64,000 nt of DNA from the NCBI RefSeq assembly GCF_002846575.1, contig NZ_PJND01000008.1, positions 551,389 to 615,388 of the forward strand, written 5' to 3'. The position numbers and the translations under genes were made by a program. The notes under the pieces are model-generated. The model saw only the letters and a program-made list of their open reading frames with translations. It made no database searches and was not told the DNA's origin. This document shows, in pieces, positions 50,979 to 61,187 of the stretch; the stretch's first letter is position 1; each line of letters starts with the position of its first letter. Source of the DNA: Flavobacterium lindanitolerans (GTDB taxonomy: Bacteria; Bacteroidota; Bacteroidia; Flavobacteriales; Flavobacteriaceae).

Positions 50979-51371
50979 ATGAATTTAGAAAGTCCGAAAA
51001 CGAGCGTCCAAAAATCAGCTCAATATATGTTTGACCAATTGACAGACGTAAAGAATTTTGAAAAATTAATGCCGGATAACATTGCAAAATTTGAAGTTAC
51101 AGGCGAAGATTCTTTTATTTTTGGATTAAAGGGAATGCCTGAAATCAAATTAAAGATGAAGGATAAAGTGGCCCCTACTAAAGTGGTTTTAGGAGCTGCA
51201 AGCGACAAACTTCCTTTTTCACTTACGGCAAACATTACTCCTGTTTCTGACGATTCAAGCGATGTACAGCTATTTTTTGAAGGCGAATTTAATGCCATGA
51301 TGGCCATGATGGTCAAAGGGCCTATCAGCAAATTCATCGAAACCTTATCAGGAAACATGCACAAGTTGTAA
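50979..51371 (+). CDS. SRPBCC family protein
   Basis: 130-residue START-like (SRPBCC) fold protein, probably a lipid- or hydrophobe-binding cytoplasmic protein. The N-terminus has ESPKTSVQKSAQYMFDQLTDVKNFEKLMP, typical of these, and the C-terminal helix is ISKFIETLSGNMHKL. Function unknown. Co-transcribed with pyrE (16-nt gap), a pairing seen across Flavobacteria. Confidence 0.85.
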   Translation: MNLESPKTSVQKSAQYMFDQLTDVKNFEKLMPDNIAKFEVTGEDSFIFGLKGMPEIKLKMKDKVAPTKVVLGAASDKLPFSLTANITPVSDDSSDVQLFFEGEFNAMMAMMVKGPISKFIETLSGNMHKL

Positions 51372-51388
51372 ATAGTAAAAACAAATAT

Positions 51389-51418
51389 AAAAAAGCCTTT
51401 CGTTTGAAAGGCTTTTTT
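51389..51418. terminator. Bidirectional terminator
   Basis: AAAAAAGCCTTTC (51389-51401) pairs with GAAAGGCTTTTTT (51406-51418), a 13-bp stem with a 4-nt loop, between convergent pyrE-side and birA genes. Confidence 0.85.
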
Positions 51419-51421
51419 TAT

Positions 51422-52153
51422 TTAGTATAACATTCTGATTTCCTTTATTTCATAAGATTCCACAAAATCATCTTCCAATGTCAGATGAAGTTTACCCGAT
51501 TGATCAACACCATTGATGATTCCCATGAATTTGTTGCCTTTTATGTTTTCAAAAGGCATTGGTATTCCTTTTTTGTAAAGACAGGCATGGTATTTTTCCC
51601 AAATGGATTGGGTGTTTTTATTTAAGATTAAGGAAACATTTCGTATCAGGCATTCAATAATCGGAATCAAAATGGCTTCCTTATCAAGTTCCCTGCCGAG
51701 CAAAAGTGACAAGGAAGAAGCTTTTGGAAGATTTTCAAAATCTCTTTGGTTGACATTAAGTCCAATACCAATAATTGAAAAGATTTCACCATTGCTTTTG
51801 ATACTGTTTTCAATCAATATGCCACCTATCTTTTTACCTTCTGCCAAAATGTCGTTTGGCCATTTTATCGCCAAATCCTTAATTTCTAAAAAAGATAAAG
51901 CTTCAATAATACTCACTGCAGTTGCCACATTTAAATGAAAAATCTGATTCACTTCCAGCAACAAATCTTTAACCAAAACACTAAAAGTCAGGTTTTTACC
52001 CGATTCAACATTCCATTTCGATCCCATTTGCCCTTTACCTTCTGTCTGGTTTTCAGCAGTAACAATAGTGAAGTTTTCCACGAATTGCTGCTGCAATAAT
52101 CTCTTGAGATAATCGTTGGTAGAGTTAATGGCATCGAGTTTGATGATGTTCAT
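51422..52153 (-). CDS. birA: Biotin--[acetyl-CoA-carboxylase] ligase
   Basis: 243-residue biotin protein ligase without an N-terminal HTH, so no repressor role. Signatures are DAINSTNDYLKRLL, ENQTEGKGQMGSKW and KWPNDILAEGKKIGGILIENS, with the catalytic Lys. The C-terminal SH3-like region (about 190-243) is KFMGIINGVDQSGKLHLTLE. It attaches biotin to carboxylases in the cytoplasm. Divergent from rsfS. Confidence 0.96.
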   Translation of the reverse strand: MNIIKLDAINSTNDYLKRLLQQQFVENFTIVTAENQTEGKGQMGSKWNVESGKNLTFSVLVKDLLLEVNQIFHLNVATAVSIIEALSFLEIKDLAIKWPNDILAEGKKIGGILIENSIKSNGEIFSIIGIGLNVNQRDFENLPKASSLSLLLGRELDKEAILIPIIECLIRNVSLILNKNTQSIWEKYHACLYKKGIPMPFENIKGNKFMGIINGVDQSGKLHLTLEDDFVESYEIKEIRMLY

Positions 52154-52219
52154 AAAAAATAATTGAAGTTTATCGTTTTTAATCTTATGTTAAGGTTCAA
52201 AAATAACGACAAAAAATGA

Positions 52220-52227
52220 TAACTTTG
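52220..52227 (+). promoter_or_regulatory. -7 promoter element of rsfS-ftsH
   Basis: TAACTTTG matches TAnnTTTG, 20 nt before the rsfS ATG at 52248. No clear -33. Confidence 0.5.
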
Positions 52228-52247
52228 CGAAAACATAAAAATTTTAA

Positions 52248-52619
52248 ATGGCGAAAAAAAATATAAGCAATGACGATCTGTTAGCCCACATCATCAAAGG
52301 GATTGAAGAAGTAAAAGGCAATGACATTGATATTTTAGATTTAAGAGCAATAGACAACACCGTTTGTGATTATTTTGTAATCTGCAACGGTACTTCAAAT
52401 ACTCAGGTTAACTCCATAGTTAACTCTGTCCAAAAAACAGTTTCAAAAGAATTAAAAGACAAACCCTGGCATGTTGAAGGTACTGAAAACGGCGAATGGG
52501 TGTTGATGGATTATGTGAATATTGTTGTTCATGTTTTCCAAAAACACATCCGCGAGTACTACAACATCGAGAGTTTGTGGGGTGATGCTAAAATCACTAC
52601 AATCCAAAACAAATACTAA
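52248..52619 (+). CDS. rsfS: Ribosome silencing factor
   Basis: 123-residue RsfS/YbeB/iojap protein that binds ribosomal protein uL14 and blocks subunit joining in slow growth. Family marks are DNTVCDYFVICNGTSNTQVN, WHVEGTENGEWVLMDYVNIVVHVF and REYYNIESLWGDA. It starts a conserved Flavobacteria gene order (rsfS-ftsH-LUD-cdsA-psd), with 15 nt before ftsH. Confidence 0.96.
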   Translation: MAKKNISNDDLLAHIIKGIEEVKGNDIDILDLRAIDNTVCDYFVICNGTSNTQVNSIVNSVQKTVSKELKDKPWHVEGTENGEWVLMDYVNIVVHVFQKHIREYYNIESLWGDAKITTIQNKY

Positions 52620-52634
52620 AAAGAAAAGACAGCA

Positions 52635-54575
52635 ATGGCTAAAGATAACAATACAAATCCTAACCCGAAAAAATTCAGGTTAAGCCCATGGTGGATTTAT
52701 GGCGGCTTGATCTTGTTTTTCTTTATTCTGAATTGGGCTTCCGGAGGCTCAAGTTGGGGAGAAACCAGTAAGGCGTCAGCTTCTGACTTTAACAAACTGC
52801 TTGAAAAAGGCCAGATTGAAAAAGTTGTTGTATATAACAAGAACGAGGCTGAAATTTTCCTGAACAAGGAAGGACTCGCAGATCCGGCTAATAAAAAAGT
52901 AACCAAAGATATTTTTGACAAGCCAAATCCCGGCCCTCATTATATCCTTGACAATATTGGAAATGATGAGCTTTTCCAGAAGAAACTGGAAACAGCACAG
53001 CAGGAAGGAAAGCTAAAAGACTATAACTTTTTGCCAAAAAGCAACTGGAGCGAAATCTTTATCGCTTTATTGCCAATCCTGATTATTGTTGGTATCTGGC
53101 TTTTCATCATGAGAAGAATGTCAGGTGGTGGCGCTGCAGGAGGTGGCGGACAAATTTTCAATATCGGAAAATCCAAAGCAAAATTATTTGACGAAAAGAC
53201 TGATGTAAAGGTAACATTCAAAGATGTTGCCGGACTTGAAGGAGCAAAAGAAGAAGTACAGGAAATCGTTGAGTTCCTGAAAAGCCCTGAAAAGTATACT
53301 AATCTGGGAGGAAAAATCCCGAAAGGAGCGCTTTTAGTAGGTCCTCCGGGAACTGGAAAAACCTTATTGGCAAAAGCAGTTGCCGGTGAAGCAAAAGTGC
53401 CGTTCTTTTCGCTTTCAGGTTCTGATTTCGTTGAAATGTTTGTGGGTGTGGGTGCTTCCCGTGTAAGAGACTTATTCAAACAGGCAAAAGAAAAATCTCC
53501 TGCCATCATATTCATTGACGAGATTGATGCTGTTGGGCGAGCAAGAGGGAAAAATAATATTTCAGGCTCAAACGATGAACGTGAGAATACATTAAACCAG
53601 TTGCTTACTGAAATGGACGGTTTTGGCACAAATACCAACGTAATTGTTTTAGCAGCGACGAACCGTGCCGATGTATTAGACAAGGCATTAATGAGAGCCG
53701 GTCGTTTTGACAGGCAGATTTATGTAGACCTGCCGGACATCAGAGAACGTAAGGAAATTTTTGAAGTGCATTTGGGTCCTTTGAAAAAAGTGGAAGGTCT
53801 TGATACTGACTTCCTTGCAAAACAGACTCCAGGATTTTCAGGAGCTGACATTGCCAATGTATGTAACGAAGCAGCTCTTATTGCAGCCAGAAAAGATAAA
53901 AAAGCCGTTGACAAACAGGATTTCCTGGATGCGGTCGATAGAATTATTGGAGGTCTTGAAAAGAAAAACAAGATTATCACACCGGAAGAAAAACGAGCTA
54001 TCGCTATCCACGAAGCCGGTCACGCAACAGTAAGCTGGATGTTAGAACACGCTGCACCACTAATCAAAGTAACCATTGTTCCTAGGGGACAAAGTTTAGG
54101 TGCTGCCTGGTATCTTCCGGAAGAAAGACAGATTGTAAGAACAGACCAGATGCTGGACGAAATGTGTGCTACAATGGGTGGACGTGCGGCAGAAAAAGTA
54201 ACTTTCAACCGAATCTCTACAGGGGCATTGAGCGATCTTGAAAAAGTTACAAAACAAGCCAGAGCAATGATTACGGTTTATGGTTTGAATGATAAGTTAG
54301 GAAACGTTACGTATTATGATTCATCAGGACAAAGCGAATACAACTTCTCAAAACCCTATTCTGAAGACACGGCAAAGATTATCGACAAGGAAATTTCAGA
54401 CTTAATCGAAGGTCAATACCAGAGAGCAATCAAAATTCTTGAAGAAAACAAGGATAAATTGAACCAATTGGCCGATATTCTGATAGAAAAAGAAGTAATT
54501 TTCAAAGATGACCTTGAGACAATTTTCGGCAAACGTGCTTTTGGTGAAGCAGTTGAAGAAGTCTTCGAAGAATAA
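52635..54575 (+). CDS. ftsH: ATP-dependent zinc metalloprotease FtsH
   Basis: 646-residue inner-membrane AAA protease that removes damaged membrane and regulatory proteins. Two membrane helices (about residues 17-36 and 137-157) bracket a periplasmic loop. The AAA module has Walker A in [13 protein letters not shown], Walker B in IIFIDEID and the second region of homology ending in [10 protein letters not shown]. The zinc site is HEAGH ([11 protein letters not shown]), with the third ligand further along. A terminator-type hairpin lies at 54600-54639. Confidence 0.97.
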   Translation: MAKDNNTNPNPKKFRLSPWWIYGGLILFFFILNWASGGSSWGETSKASASDFNKLLEKGQIEKVVVYNKNEAEIFLNKEGLADPANKKVTKDIFDKPNPGPHYILDNIGNDELFQKKLETAQQEGKLKDYNFLPKSNWSEIFIALLPILIIVGIWLFIMRRMSGGGAAGGGGQIFNIGKSKAKLFDEKTDVKVTFKDVAGLEGAKEEVQEIVEFLKSPEKYTNLGGKIPKGALLVGPPGTGKTLLAKAVAGEAKVPFFSLSGSDFVEMFVGVGASRVRDLFKQAKEKSPAIIFIDEIDAVGRARGKNNISGSNDERENTLNQLLTEMDGFGTNTNVIVLAATNRADVLDKALMRAGRFDRQIYVDLPDIRERKEIFEVHLGPLKKVEGLDTDFLAKQTPGFSGADIANVCNEAALIAARKDKKAVDKQDFLDAVDRIIGGLEKKNKIITPEEKRAIAIHEAGHATVSWMLEHAAPLIKVTIVPRGQSLGAAWYLPEERQIVRTDQMLDEMCATMGGRAAEKVTFNRISTGALSDLEKVTKQARAMITVYGLNDKLGNVTYYDSSGQSEYNFSKPYSEDTAKIIDKEISDLIEGQYQRAIKILEENKDKLNQLADILIEKEVIFKDDLETIFGKRAFGEAVEEVFEE

Positions 54576-54599
54576 ATTTCACTTTTTAAGAATTTTTAC

Positions 54600-54642
54600 A
54601 AAAATCTTAATTCGAAAGCAGTTTTGAATTAAGATTTTTTTA
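54600..54642 (+). terminator. Terminator of ftsH
   Basis: A 14-bp perfect stem: AAAAATCTTAATTC (54600-54613) pairs with GAATTAAGATTTTT (54626-54639), followed by further Ts. Confidence 0.8.
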
Positions 54643-54648
54643 TCTTTG
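54641..54648 (+). promoter_or_regulatory. -7 promoter element of the LUD-cdsA-psd operon
   Basis: TATCTTTG matches TAnnTTTG, 38 nt before the ATG at 54687, directly after the ftsH terminator. Confidence 0.5.
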
Positions 54649-54686
54649 ATTGTTTTGAAATTGCAAACAAAGAATTTGGCCAATTT

Positions 54687-55286
54687 ATGAGTCTGTTTAA
54701 AAAACTTTTTGGCGCCAGCGAATCCTCTGATGACGATAAAGATGGCAACTTAAGTCCATTCAATCCCGAAACTGTAATTCCGGCGGATGAATTATTTACC
54801 CTGAACTTTAAAAAGAACGGAGGCAAATTCTTGTATTGCGAAAATCTTGAGGAAGCAAAGGACCATTTTGAGCACATCCTTGAAGAAAACGATTGGTTTG
54901 AATCAGAAGCACTCTGTTTTGAACCAAAACTTTTCAGTCTGCTTGAAGAAAACAAGCTTTCCTATACCAAACCTACTAATCCGAGATTTCTTTTAGCCAG
55001 TTGCGAAAATCTGATTGCTGACGAAGGTTCCGTTTTGTTTTCATCCAACCAAATCAAACAATACAAACCTAACGAATTGCCTGGCAATATTGTTATTCTT
55101 GCTACAACAAGTCAAATCCTGGGCAGCAAAAGTGATGGACTCCGTGAAATCAAAAGAAAATACGAAAAGGATTATCCTACCAATATTACCACAATAAAAT
55201 ATTTCGAAAAAGCAAAAGACGAGGATTTTCTCCAATACGGAAGTGTAGCCAAAAATCTCTATCTTCTGCTTTTAGAAGATCTTTAA
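54687..55286 (+). CDS. LUD domain-containing protein (LutC/YkgG type)
   Basis: 199-residue protein of the LUD family (lactate utilisation, LutC/YkgG). Typical segment [22 protein letters not shown] is near the middle, and [10 protein letters not shown] close to the end. LutC homologues take part in lactate oxidation with Fe-S partners, but no lutA/lutB is adjacent here. It begins a tight run with cdsA (1-nt gap). Role in this lipid-gene context is unclear. Confidence 0.88.
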   Translation: MSLFKKLFGASESSDDDKDGNLSPFNPETVIPADELFTLNFKKNGGKFLYCENLEEAKDHFEHILEENDWFESEALCFEPKLFSLLEENKLSYTKPTNPRFLLASCENLIADEGSVLFSSNQIKQYKPNELPGNIVILATTSQILGSKSDGLREIKRKYEKDYPTNITTIKYFEKAKDEDFLQYGSVAKNLYLLLLEDL

Positions 55287-55287
55287 A

Positions 55288-56091
55288 ATGCGCGAAACCC
55301 TAACGAGATCACTATCCGGACTGGTCTACATACTTCTACTGATTGGGGCCACTCTCTATTCCCATGACAGCTTTCTTCTGCTTTTTGGAATGTTTCTGGC
55401 TGTATGTACCGCCGAATTCTGTGATTTGGTAAACCTGCAGAAACCGATTCCCATATTGCTTGCCATTGGAGGCTATGCCCTCTTCGCCTATTTTAACACC
55501 TTTAACAAAACCAACGACTGGCTAATGACAGGAGCAGCACTTTTTGTTTCCGTCAGGCTCATCCTATTCCTGTTCAGCGAGAAAAGACAGAAAGTAGACA
55601 GGCAATCAAAATATGTTTATCTGATTGGTTATATCATACTTCCTGTTATTATCCTGACCAAAATTCCGTATGAAGGAACAGTATTCAATCCAAAAATCCT
55701 GATTGGCATATTTATTCTGATTTGGACCAATGACACCTTTGCTTACATTGTTGGAAAATCTATTGGAAAAAGAAAACTTTACGAAAAAATATCACCTAAA
55801 AAAACCATAGAAGGCTTTCTGGGAGGATTAGTCTTTACAATAATCGCCAGTATTCTTATCGCTATTTATTTCATCAATCAGCCGGTAATCCTATGGATTA
55901 TCTTTGCCCTGATTGCCGGAATTTTTGGTACCATTGGAGATTTGGTCGAATCCAAATTCAAGAGAATTGCCGGAGTTAAAGATAGCGGCAAAATTATGCC
56001 GGGACATGGGGGCATCCTAGATCGGCTAGATAGTATTATATTTGTATCACCATTCATTTTTTTGTTTTATCAAATTTTAGATTATGTTTAA
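55288..56091 (+). CDS. cdsA: Phosphatidate cytidylyltransferase
   Basis: 267-residue membrane enzyme making CDP-diacylglycerol from phosphatidic acid and CTP for phospholipid synthesis. It has about seven predicted helices and the CTP-transfer signature near the end ([26 protein letters not shown]). It starts 1 nt after the LUD gene and overlaps psd by 8 nt, so all are in one operon. Confidence 0.96.
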   Translation: MRETLTRSLSGLVYILLLIGATLYSHDSFLLLFGMFLAVCTAEFCDLVNLQKPIPILLAIGGYALFAYFNTFNKTNDWLMTGAALFVSVRLILFLFSEKRQKVDRQSKYVYLIGYIILPVIILTKIPYEGTVFNPKILIGIFILIWTNDTFAYIVGKSIGKRKLYEKISPKKTIEGFLGGLVFTIIASILIAIYFINQPVILWIIFALIAGIFGTIGDLVESKFKRIAGVKDSGKIMPGHGGILDRLDSIIFVSPFIFLFYQILDYV

Positions 56092-56743
56092 GTTTCACAA
56101 AGAAGGAGCAAAAATTATTCTTATTACCTGTGCAGTAGTCGTAGCAATAGTTTTGCTGACTGATTCGCTGATTCCTAATTTCTGGGTTTTAAAAACCATT
56201 CAGGTTATCTCGTTATTATTTCTTATATTAGTGCTACAGTTCTTTAGAAATCCAAAAAGATATACCCAGATAAACGATAATCAGATAATTGCTCCGGTTG
56301 ACGGAAAAGTTGTCGTGATTGAAGAAGTTTATGAAGGCGAGTATTTTAAAGATAAAAGACTCATGGTTTCCATTTTCATGTCTCCGATTAATGTGCACGT
56401 TACCCGATACGCCATGAATGGAGTAATAAAATACAGCAAATATCACCCTGGCAAATATCTTGTAGCCTGGCATCCAAAAGCAAGTGAGGAAAATGAAAGA
56501 ACGACAGTAGTTATTGAGAATACTACTTTCGGAGAAATATTATACCGTCAGATTGCCGGAGCTTTGGCAAGAAGAATTGTTAATTATGCCAAGGAAGGAA
56601 TGCAGGTAATCCAGGGAGAAGATGCCGGATTTATAAAATTCGGGTCAAGAGTAGATTTGTATCTTCCTATTGGTACTGAAATTAACGTAAAACTGAATCA
56701 AAAAGCAGTTGGAGGTATAACCGTAATCGCAACAAAGTCTTAA
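56084..56743 (+). CDS. psd: Phosphatidylserine decarboxylase family protein
   Basis: 219-residue enzyme making phosphatidylethanolamine from phosphatidylserine. Membrane helices lie at about residues 11-30 and 34-52. The self-cleavage Ser that gives the pyruvoyl group is in [12 protein letters not shown]. Other marks are [19 protein letters not shown] and [16 protein letters not shown]. Short length fits the class common in Bacteroidetes. It overlaps cdsA by 8 nt and the next gene by 1 nt. Confidence 0.95.
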   Translation: MFKFHKEGAKIILITCAVVVAIVLLTDSLIPNFWVLKTIQVISLLFLILVLQFFRNPKRYTQINDNQIIAPVDGKVVVIEEVYEGEYFKDKRLMVSIFMSPINVHVTRYAMNGVIKYSKYHPGKYLVAWHPKASEENERTTVVIENTTFGEILYRQIAGALARRIVNYAKEGMQVIQGEDAGFIKFGSRVDLYLPIGTEINVKLNQKAVGGITVIATKS

Positions 56744-57009
56744 TGTCGGAAAAAGATTTAGATACTCTGTTTGAAGAAGCCTATGAACTGGCATCAAATA
56801 TGACAGAACCTTTACCACAGGATGTCATGCTACGCATTTATGCCTATTACAAACAGGCAACCCAGGGCACTGCTAAATCAAAAAGGGTTACCAGTGTAGA
56901 TTTAAGGGATGCTTTCAAAACAAACGCCTGGATACAGATTAGTCACCTGTCCAGCGACGAAGCAAAACGACTTTATATAGAAACAATTCATTCACTTATT
57001 AAAAAATAA
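56743..57009 (+). CDS. Acyl-CoA-binding protein
   Basis: 88-residue protein of the ACBP family, which binds long-chain acyl-CoA in the cytoplasm. Family marks are [34 protein letters not shown] (in two parts, with YxxYKQAT) and [21 protein letters not shown]. It overlaps psd by one base (TAATG), giving translational coupling in the lipid operon. Confidence 0.95.
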   Translation: MSEKDLDTLFEEAYELASNMTEPLPQDVMLRIYAYYKQATQGTAKSKRVTSVDLRDAFKTNAWIQISHLSSDEAKRLYIETIHSLIKK

Positions 57010-57011
57010 TT

Positions 57012-57797
57012 ATGAAAAAAACGCAATTATTTCTTTCGAGCCTGGTATTGGCTTTCGTATTGCAATCTTGCAATAAAGAAAAAAAATTAGAAGAAGTAGA
57101 AGTACCATTGCCTGCAACTGAAGAGAAAGCACCTATGGGCAATCCTGACGATGTAGCAGCAGAACCGGGAGCTTTTAAAATGATGAAACTTCCTTATGCC
57201 TATGATGCTTTAGAGCCGCATATTGATGCTAAAACCGTTGAAATCCACTATTCAAAACACCACGTTGGATATGTAAACAATCTGAACAAGGCTATTGCCG
57301 GAACAGCATTGGAAAAACAAACCATTGAGGAAATCCTGTCTAAATTGGATTTAGAAAATAAAGCGGTACGCAATAATGCCGGTGGATACTACAACCACAA
57401 CCTTTACTGGGAAATCATGGGACCTAAGAAAGGTGGCGAGCCTACTGGTGCTCTTGCAGAAGCTATCAACAAAGACCTTGGTTCTTTTGAAAACTTCAAG
57501 ACACAGTTGACTGAAGCAGCTACAAAACAATTTGGTTCAGGATGGGCATGGTTAGTAGTTGACAAAACAGGTAAACTTGTTATTGGCAGCACACCAAACC
57601 AAGACAACCCATTGATGCCAAACATGTCAGTTTCCGGTACTCCAATCCTAGGTTTGGATGTTTGGGAACATGCTTACTACTTAAAATATCAAAACAAAAG
57701 ACCAGATTATATCACGGCCTTTTTCAACCTGATTAACTGGGATGCTGTTGCTAAAAAATATGAAGCTGCAAAAGCTGCTTCTGCTCCTAAAGCATAA
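57012..57797 (+). CDS. Superoxide dismutase (Fe/Mn), lipoprotein form
   Basis: 261-residue Fe/Mn superoxide dismutase with an N-terminal signal peptide and a lipobox LQSC ([11 protein letters not shown]), so it is lipid-anchored outside the cytoplasm. Mature protein marks are [26 protein letters not shown] (first metal His, split here), [11 protein letters not shown], and [15 protein letters not shown] with the Asp and His ligands. It lies 2 nt after the ACBP gene, probably in the lipid operon, and the terminator is at 57815. Confidence 0.94.
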   Translation: MKKTQLFLSSLVLAFVLQSCNKEKKLEEVEVPLPATEEKAPMGNPDDVAAEPGAFKMMKLPYAYDALEPHIDAKTVEIHYSKHHVGYVNNLNKAIAGTALEKQTIEEILSKLDLENKAVRNNAGGYYNHNLYWEIMGPKKGGEPTGALAEAINKDLGSFENFKTQLTEAATKQFGSGWAWLVVDKTGKLVIGSTPNQDNPLMPNMSVSGTPILGLDVWEHAYYLKYQNKRPDYITAFFNLINWDAVAKKYEAAKAASAPKA

Positions 57798-57814
57798 CAA
57801 ATTCATATAATAAT

Positions 57815-57843
57815 AAAAAGCCCCAATAATTTGGGGCTTTTTT
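57815..57843. terminator. Bidirectional terminator after SOD
   Basis: AAAAAGCCCCAA (57815-57826) pairs with TTGGGGCTTTTT (57831-57842) between SOD and the convergent valS gene. Confidence 0.8.
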
Positions 57844-57863
57844 ATTTGATATACTATTGCATA

Positions 57864-60497
57864 TTATTTTAAGCTGGCAAGACTTTGCTCAATAGTAGCA
57901 ATCTTGGCCAAAGCATCAGCTTCTTTCTTTCGCTCAATTTCCAATACTTTTTCAGGAGCGTTGTTCACAAATTTCTCGTTAGACAATTTCGCCTGAACTG
58001 ATTTTAAGAAGCCTTGTGTATATTTCAATTCTTCAGAAAGCTTTGCTATTTCTTCTTCCACATCAACAGAACCGCTGATAGGCACAAAATACTCGTTGGA
58101 TTTTGCACGGAAGGTCAAAGCGCCTGTTACAGCTTCAGAAACATATTCCAAAGAACTTAGGTTGCCTAATTTTGTAATTACCGCATCAAAATACGTAGAA
58201 GAATTATCATTGTTGATAGCTTTCAATTCGATGGCATCTTTGAAAGGAATATTCTTCTCTTTTCTGATAGTTCTTATTCCGGAAATAACTTCTGCTGCAA
58301 AATCAAAGTCTGTAATCAATTTGGCATCAAATGATTTTGATTCCGGCCAGGTCGAAATGATTAAGGCCTGTTCAGTAGTCCTTTCTGTAATATGTTGCCA
58401 AATTTCTTCCGTCAGGAACGGCATGAACGGATGCAGTAACTTTAAATTGCTTTCCAACATCTCAATTGCCTTGGTCAATGTTTTTCTGTCAATTGGTGAC
58501 TGATAAGCCGGCTTAATCATTTCAAGGAACCACGAGCAGAAATCATCCCAAACCAATTTATAGATGGCCATTAAGGCATCTGAAATTCTGTATTTTTCAA
58601 AATGGTCTTCAATTTCTACCAAAGTCTGCTGCAATTTTGCTTCAAACCATTCAATAGCCACTTTTGACGATTCCGGCTGCGGTATAGTATCGCTTACCTC
58701 CCATCCTTTTATCAGACGGAAAGCATTCCATACTTTATTGGTAAATGCCTTACCCTGACTGCACATTTCTTCATCAAACAGGATATCATTTCCTGCTGAT
58801 GCACTTAATAGCAATCCAACACGAACACCATCTGCACTAAAGTTATCAATCAAATCCAGCGGATCAGGAGAATTCCCTAATGATTTGGACATCTTGCGTC
58901 GTTGTTTGTCACGAACCAAACCTGTCAGGTAAACATTGGTAAAAGGTTTTTCACCGGTATATTCATATCCGGCAATAATCATCCTGGCTACCCAGAAAAA
59001 CAGGATATCCGGACCTGTAACCAAGTCGTTTGTTGGATAATAATATTTAAAATCTTTGTTTTCAGGTTCCATAATACCGCCAAAAACAGACATTGGCCAT
59101 AACCAGGCTGAAAACCATGTATCTAAAGCATCCACATCCTGACGTAAGTCCTCTGCTTTCAAATCTGCCTTGCCTGTTGCTTTTTGGGCAAGAACTACGG
59201 CATCTTCCATTGTTTCGGCTACAACAAAATCTTCTTTGCCATCACCATAGAAAAATGCAGGAATTCTGTGTCCCCACCAAAGCTGACGGGAAATATTCCA
59301 ATCGCGGATATTTTCAAGCCAATGACGGTACGTATTTTCAAAACGTTTTGGATATAATTTGATTTCTTCAGTTTCAAGAACTGCTTTGATGGCAGGCTTA
59401 ACCAATTCATCCATTTTCAGGAACCACTGGTCTGACAATCGAGGCTCAATTACCGCCTTTGTTCTTTCTGATGTCCCTACTTTATTAAGATGGATTTCTG
59501 TTTTTGCAAGGCTTCCATTAGCTTCCAATTCTTTTTCAATTTCTTCACGAACTACAAAACGGTCTTTTCCGGCATAGTGTAATCCAAAAGAATTTAGCGT
59601 TGCATCTTCATTGAAAATATCAATTACTTCCAGGTTATGTTTATCCCCTAAAGTCTTATCATTCATATCATGGGCAGGAGTTACTTTCAGACATCCTGTA
59701 CCAAATTCTACATCAACATACTCATCTTCGATAATAGGAATTACCCTTCCGGCTATCGGAACAATTGCTTTTTTCCCTTTCAGGTGTGTAAAACGCTCAT
59801 CATTCGGATTGATACAGATAGCAGTATCTCCAAAAATAGTCTCCGGCCGTGTTGTTGCAATAGTCAGGAAATCATTACTCCCTTCAATCTGATATTTCAG
59901 GAAATACAACTTCCCTTGTCTTTCTTCAAAGATTACTTCTTCATCAGACAAAGTTGTCTTTGCTTCCGGATCCCAATTGACCATTCTATAGCCGCGATAA
60001 ATCATACCTTTGTTATATAAATCAACAAAAGACCTGATTACAGAAGCAGACATATCCGGGTCCATAGTAAACTTCGTTCTTTCCCAATCGCAAGAAGCAC
60101 CCAGCTTCTTTAATTGATCGAGAATAACACCTCCATACTTATGAGTCCAATCCCAGGCATGCTCCAAAAATTCTTCACGGGACAAATCATTTTTATTGAT
60201 TCCTTCCGCTTTTAATTTTGCCACAACTTTTGCTTCGGTTGCAATCGACGCATGATCCGTACCAGGAACCCAGCAGGCATTGAAACCTTTCAGGCGCGCA
60301 CGACGAATCAGAACATCTTGTATGGTATTATTCAACATATGCCCCATATGTAGTACGCCTGTGACGTTTGGTGGCGGTATTGTAATAGTATAAGGTGTTC
60401 TGTGATCTGGTTCTGAATGGAAGTAATTATTTTCCATCCAGTAGCTGTACCATTTTTGCTCTACTGATTTGGCATCGAATTGTGCTGGAATTGTCAT
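57864..60497 (-). CDS. valS: Valine--tRNA ligase
   Basis: 877-residue class I aminoacyl-tRNA synthetase charging tRNA-Val. Signature HMGHM is in the [14 protein letters not shown] region. KMSKS is seen as [19 protein letters not shown]1 editing domain (about 190-380) and a C-terminal coiled coil (about 805-875, [21 protein letters not shown]) complete the protein. The -7 element is at 60631-60638 on the minus strand. Confidence 0.97.
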   Translation of the reverse strand: MTIPAQFDAKSVEQKWYSYWMENNYFHSEPDHRTPYTITIPPPNVTGVLHMGHMLNNTIQDVLIRRARLKGFNACWVPGTDHASIATEAKVVAKLKAEGINKNDLSREEFLEHAWDWTHKYGGVILDQLKKLGASCDWERTKFTMDPDMSASVIRSFVDLYNKGMIYRGYRMVNWDPEAKTTLSDEEVIFEERQGKLYFLKYQIEGSNDFLTIATTRPETIFGDTAICINPNDERFTHLKGKKAIVPIAGRVIPIIEDEYVDVEFGTGCLKVTPAHDMNDKTLGDKHNLEVIDIFNEDATLNSFGLHYAGKDRFVVREEIEKELEANGSLAKTEIHLNKVGTSERTKAVIEPRLSDQWFLKMDELVKPAIKAVLETEEIKLYPKRFENTYRHWLENIRDWNISRQLWWGHRIPAFFYGDGKEDFVVAETMEDAVVLAQKATGKADLKAEDLRQDVDALDTWFSAWLWPMSVFGGIMEPENKDFKYYYPTNDLVTGPDILFFWVARMIIAGYEYTGEKPFTNVYLTGLVRDKQRRKMSKSLGNSPDPLDLIDNFSADGVRVGLLLSASAGNDILFDEEMCSQGKAFTNKVWNAFRLIKGWEVSDTIPQPESSKVAIEWFEAKLQQTLVEIEDHFEKYRISDALMAIYKLVWDDFCSWFLEMIKPAYQSPIDRKTLTKAIEMLESNLKLLHPFMPFLTEEIWQHITERTTEQALIISTWPESKSFDAKLITDFDFAAEVISGIRTIRKEKNIPFKDAIELKAINNDNSSTYFDAVITKLGNLSSLEYVSEAVTGALTFRAKSNEYFVPISGSVDVEEEIAKLSEELKYTQGFLKSVQAKLSNEKFVNNAPEKVLEIERKKEADALAKIATIEQSLASLK

Positions 60498-60630
60498 CTT
60501 TTCGTCTTCGTTTTTTCTATATTGTTTTTGTCTGCTTATTAAAATCCGTAACTGTCAAGTTTTTCTTGCTTTCAATCTCTACTAAAAACAAAAAAATAAG
60601 CTTGGTATGAAATTTGCGAATATTAAGGCA

Positions 60631-60638
60631 CAAAAGTA
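60631..60638 (-). promoter_or_regulatory. -7 promoter element of valS
   Basis: CAAAAGTA on the plus strand reads TACTTTTG (TAnnTTTG) on the minus strand, giving an expected leader of about 125 nt before the ATG at 60497. Confidence 0.45.
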
Positions 60639-60676
60639 ATTAAGTATGTGCAGTATAAAAAATTAAGATTTAATAA

Positions 60677-60707
60677 TTTGCACTTTAATCAAAACTAAGT
60701 AATTTTA
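60677..60707 (+). promoter_or_regulatory. Promoter of the DUF1573 gene
   Basis: TTTG (60677-60680) and TAATTTTA (60700-60707) with 19 nt between, close to the TTTG-N19-TAnnTTTG consensus with a single base off in the -7 box. The ATG at 60730 is 22 nt downstream. Confidence 0.5.
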
Positions 60708-60729
60708 CTGAACACTAACTAAAATTTTT

Positions 60730-61161
60730 ATGATGAAAAAAATACTAAGTCTATTTGCAGTTATGATGTTTGCCGTTTCAGCAATGGCACAAACCGGACC
60801 AAAAATCGAGTTTAAGGAAGAAACAATAGATTATGGAACTGTCACTAAAGGTGAAGACAACGGCTTGAGAGTTTTTGAATTTAAAAACATTGGTGATGCC
60901 CCTTTAATCATTAATGATGTAAAATCATCCTGTGGATGTACCGTACCTACAAAACCACAAGAACCAATCATGCCTGGAAAAACAGGAAAGATTGAAGTAC
61001 AATATAACATGAATCCGGGTCCTATAAGCAAGACCATTACCGTACAGTCTAATGCTGTGAATAAAGATAGCGGTATTATTCCTTTACGAATAAAGGGAAA
61101 TGTCATTGTCAAAGAAGAAGTTAACCTGATGGAGAAAAAGAAAACACTTCCAAGTTCATAA
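60730..61161 (+). CDS. DUF1573 domain-containing exported protein
   Basis: 143-residue secreted protein. Signal peptide MMKKILSLFAVMMFAVSAMAQ; an ATG three bases later is also possible. The DUF1573 domain has EFKNIGDAPLIINDVKSSCGCTVP, with the conserved CGC motif and the later IEVQYNMNPGPISKTITVQ. These are Ig-like periplasmic or surface proteins of unknown role. Terminator at 61160-61187. Confidence 0.94.
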   Translation: MMKKILSLFAVMMFAVSAMAQTGPKIEFKEETIDYGTVTKGEDNGLRVFEFKNIGDAPLIINDVKSSCGCTVPTKPQEPIMPGKTGKIEVQYNMNPGPISKTITVQSNAVNKDSGIIPLRIKGNVIVKEEVNLMEKKKTLPSS

Positions 61162-61187
61162 AAAAACCCGCAATTGCGGGTTTTTTT
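61160..61187. terminator. Bidirectional terminator
   Basis: A run of As followed by CCCGCAATTGCGGG and a run of Ts, perfectly palindromic. It lies between DUF1573 and the convergent protease gene. Confidence 0.85.

Noticed and set aside
53021..53683. 220-residue minus-strand frame inside ftsH
   Set aside because: Complement of a highly conserved ftsH region; no own promoter and Ser/Pro-rich shadow composition.
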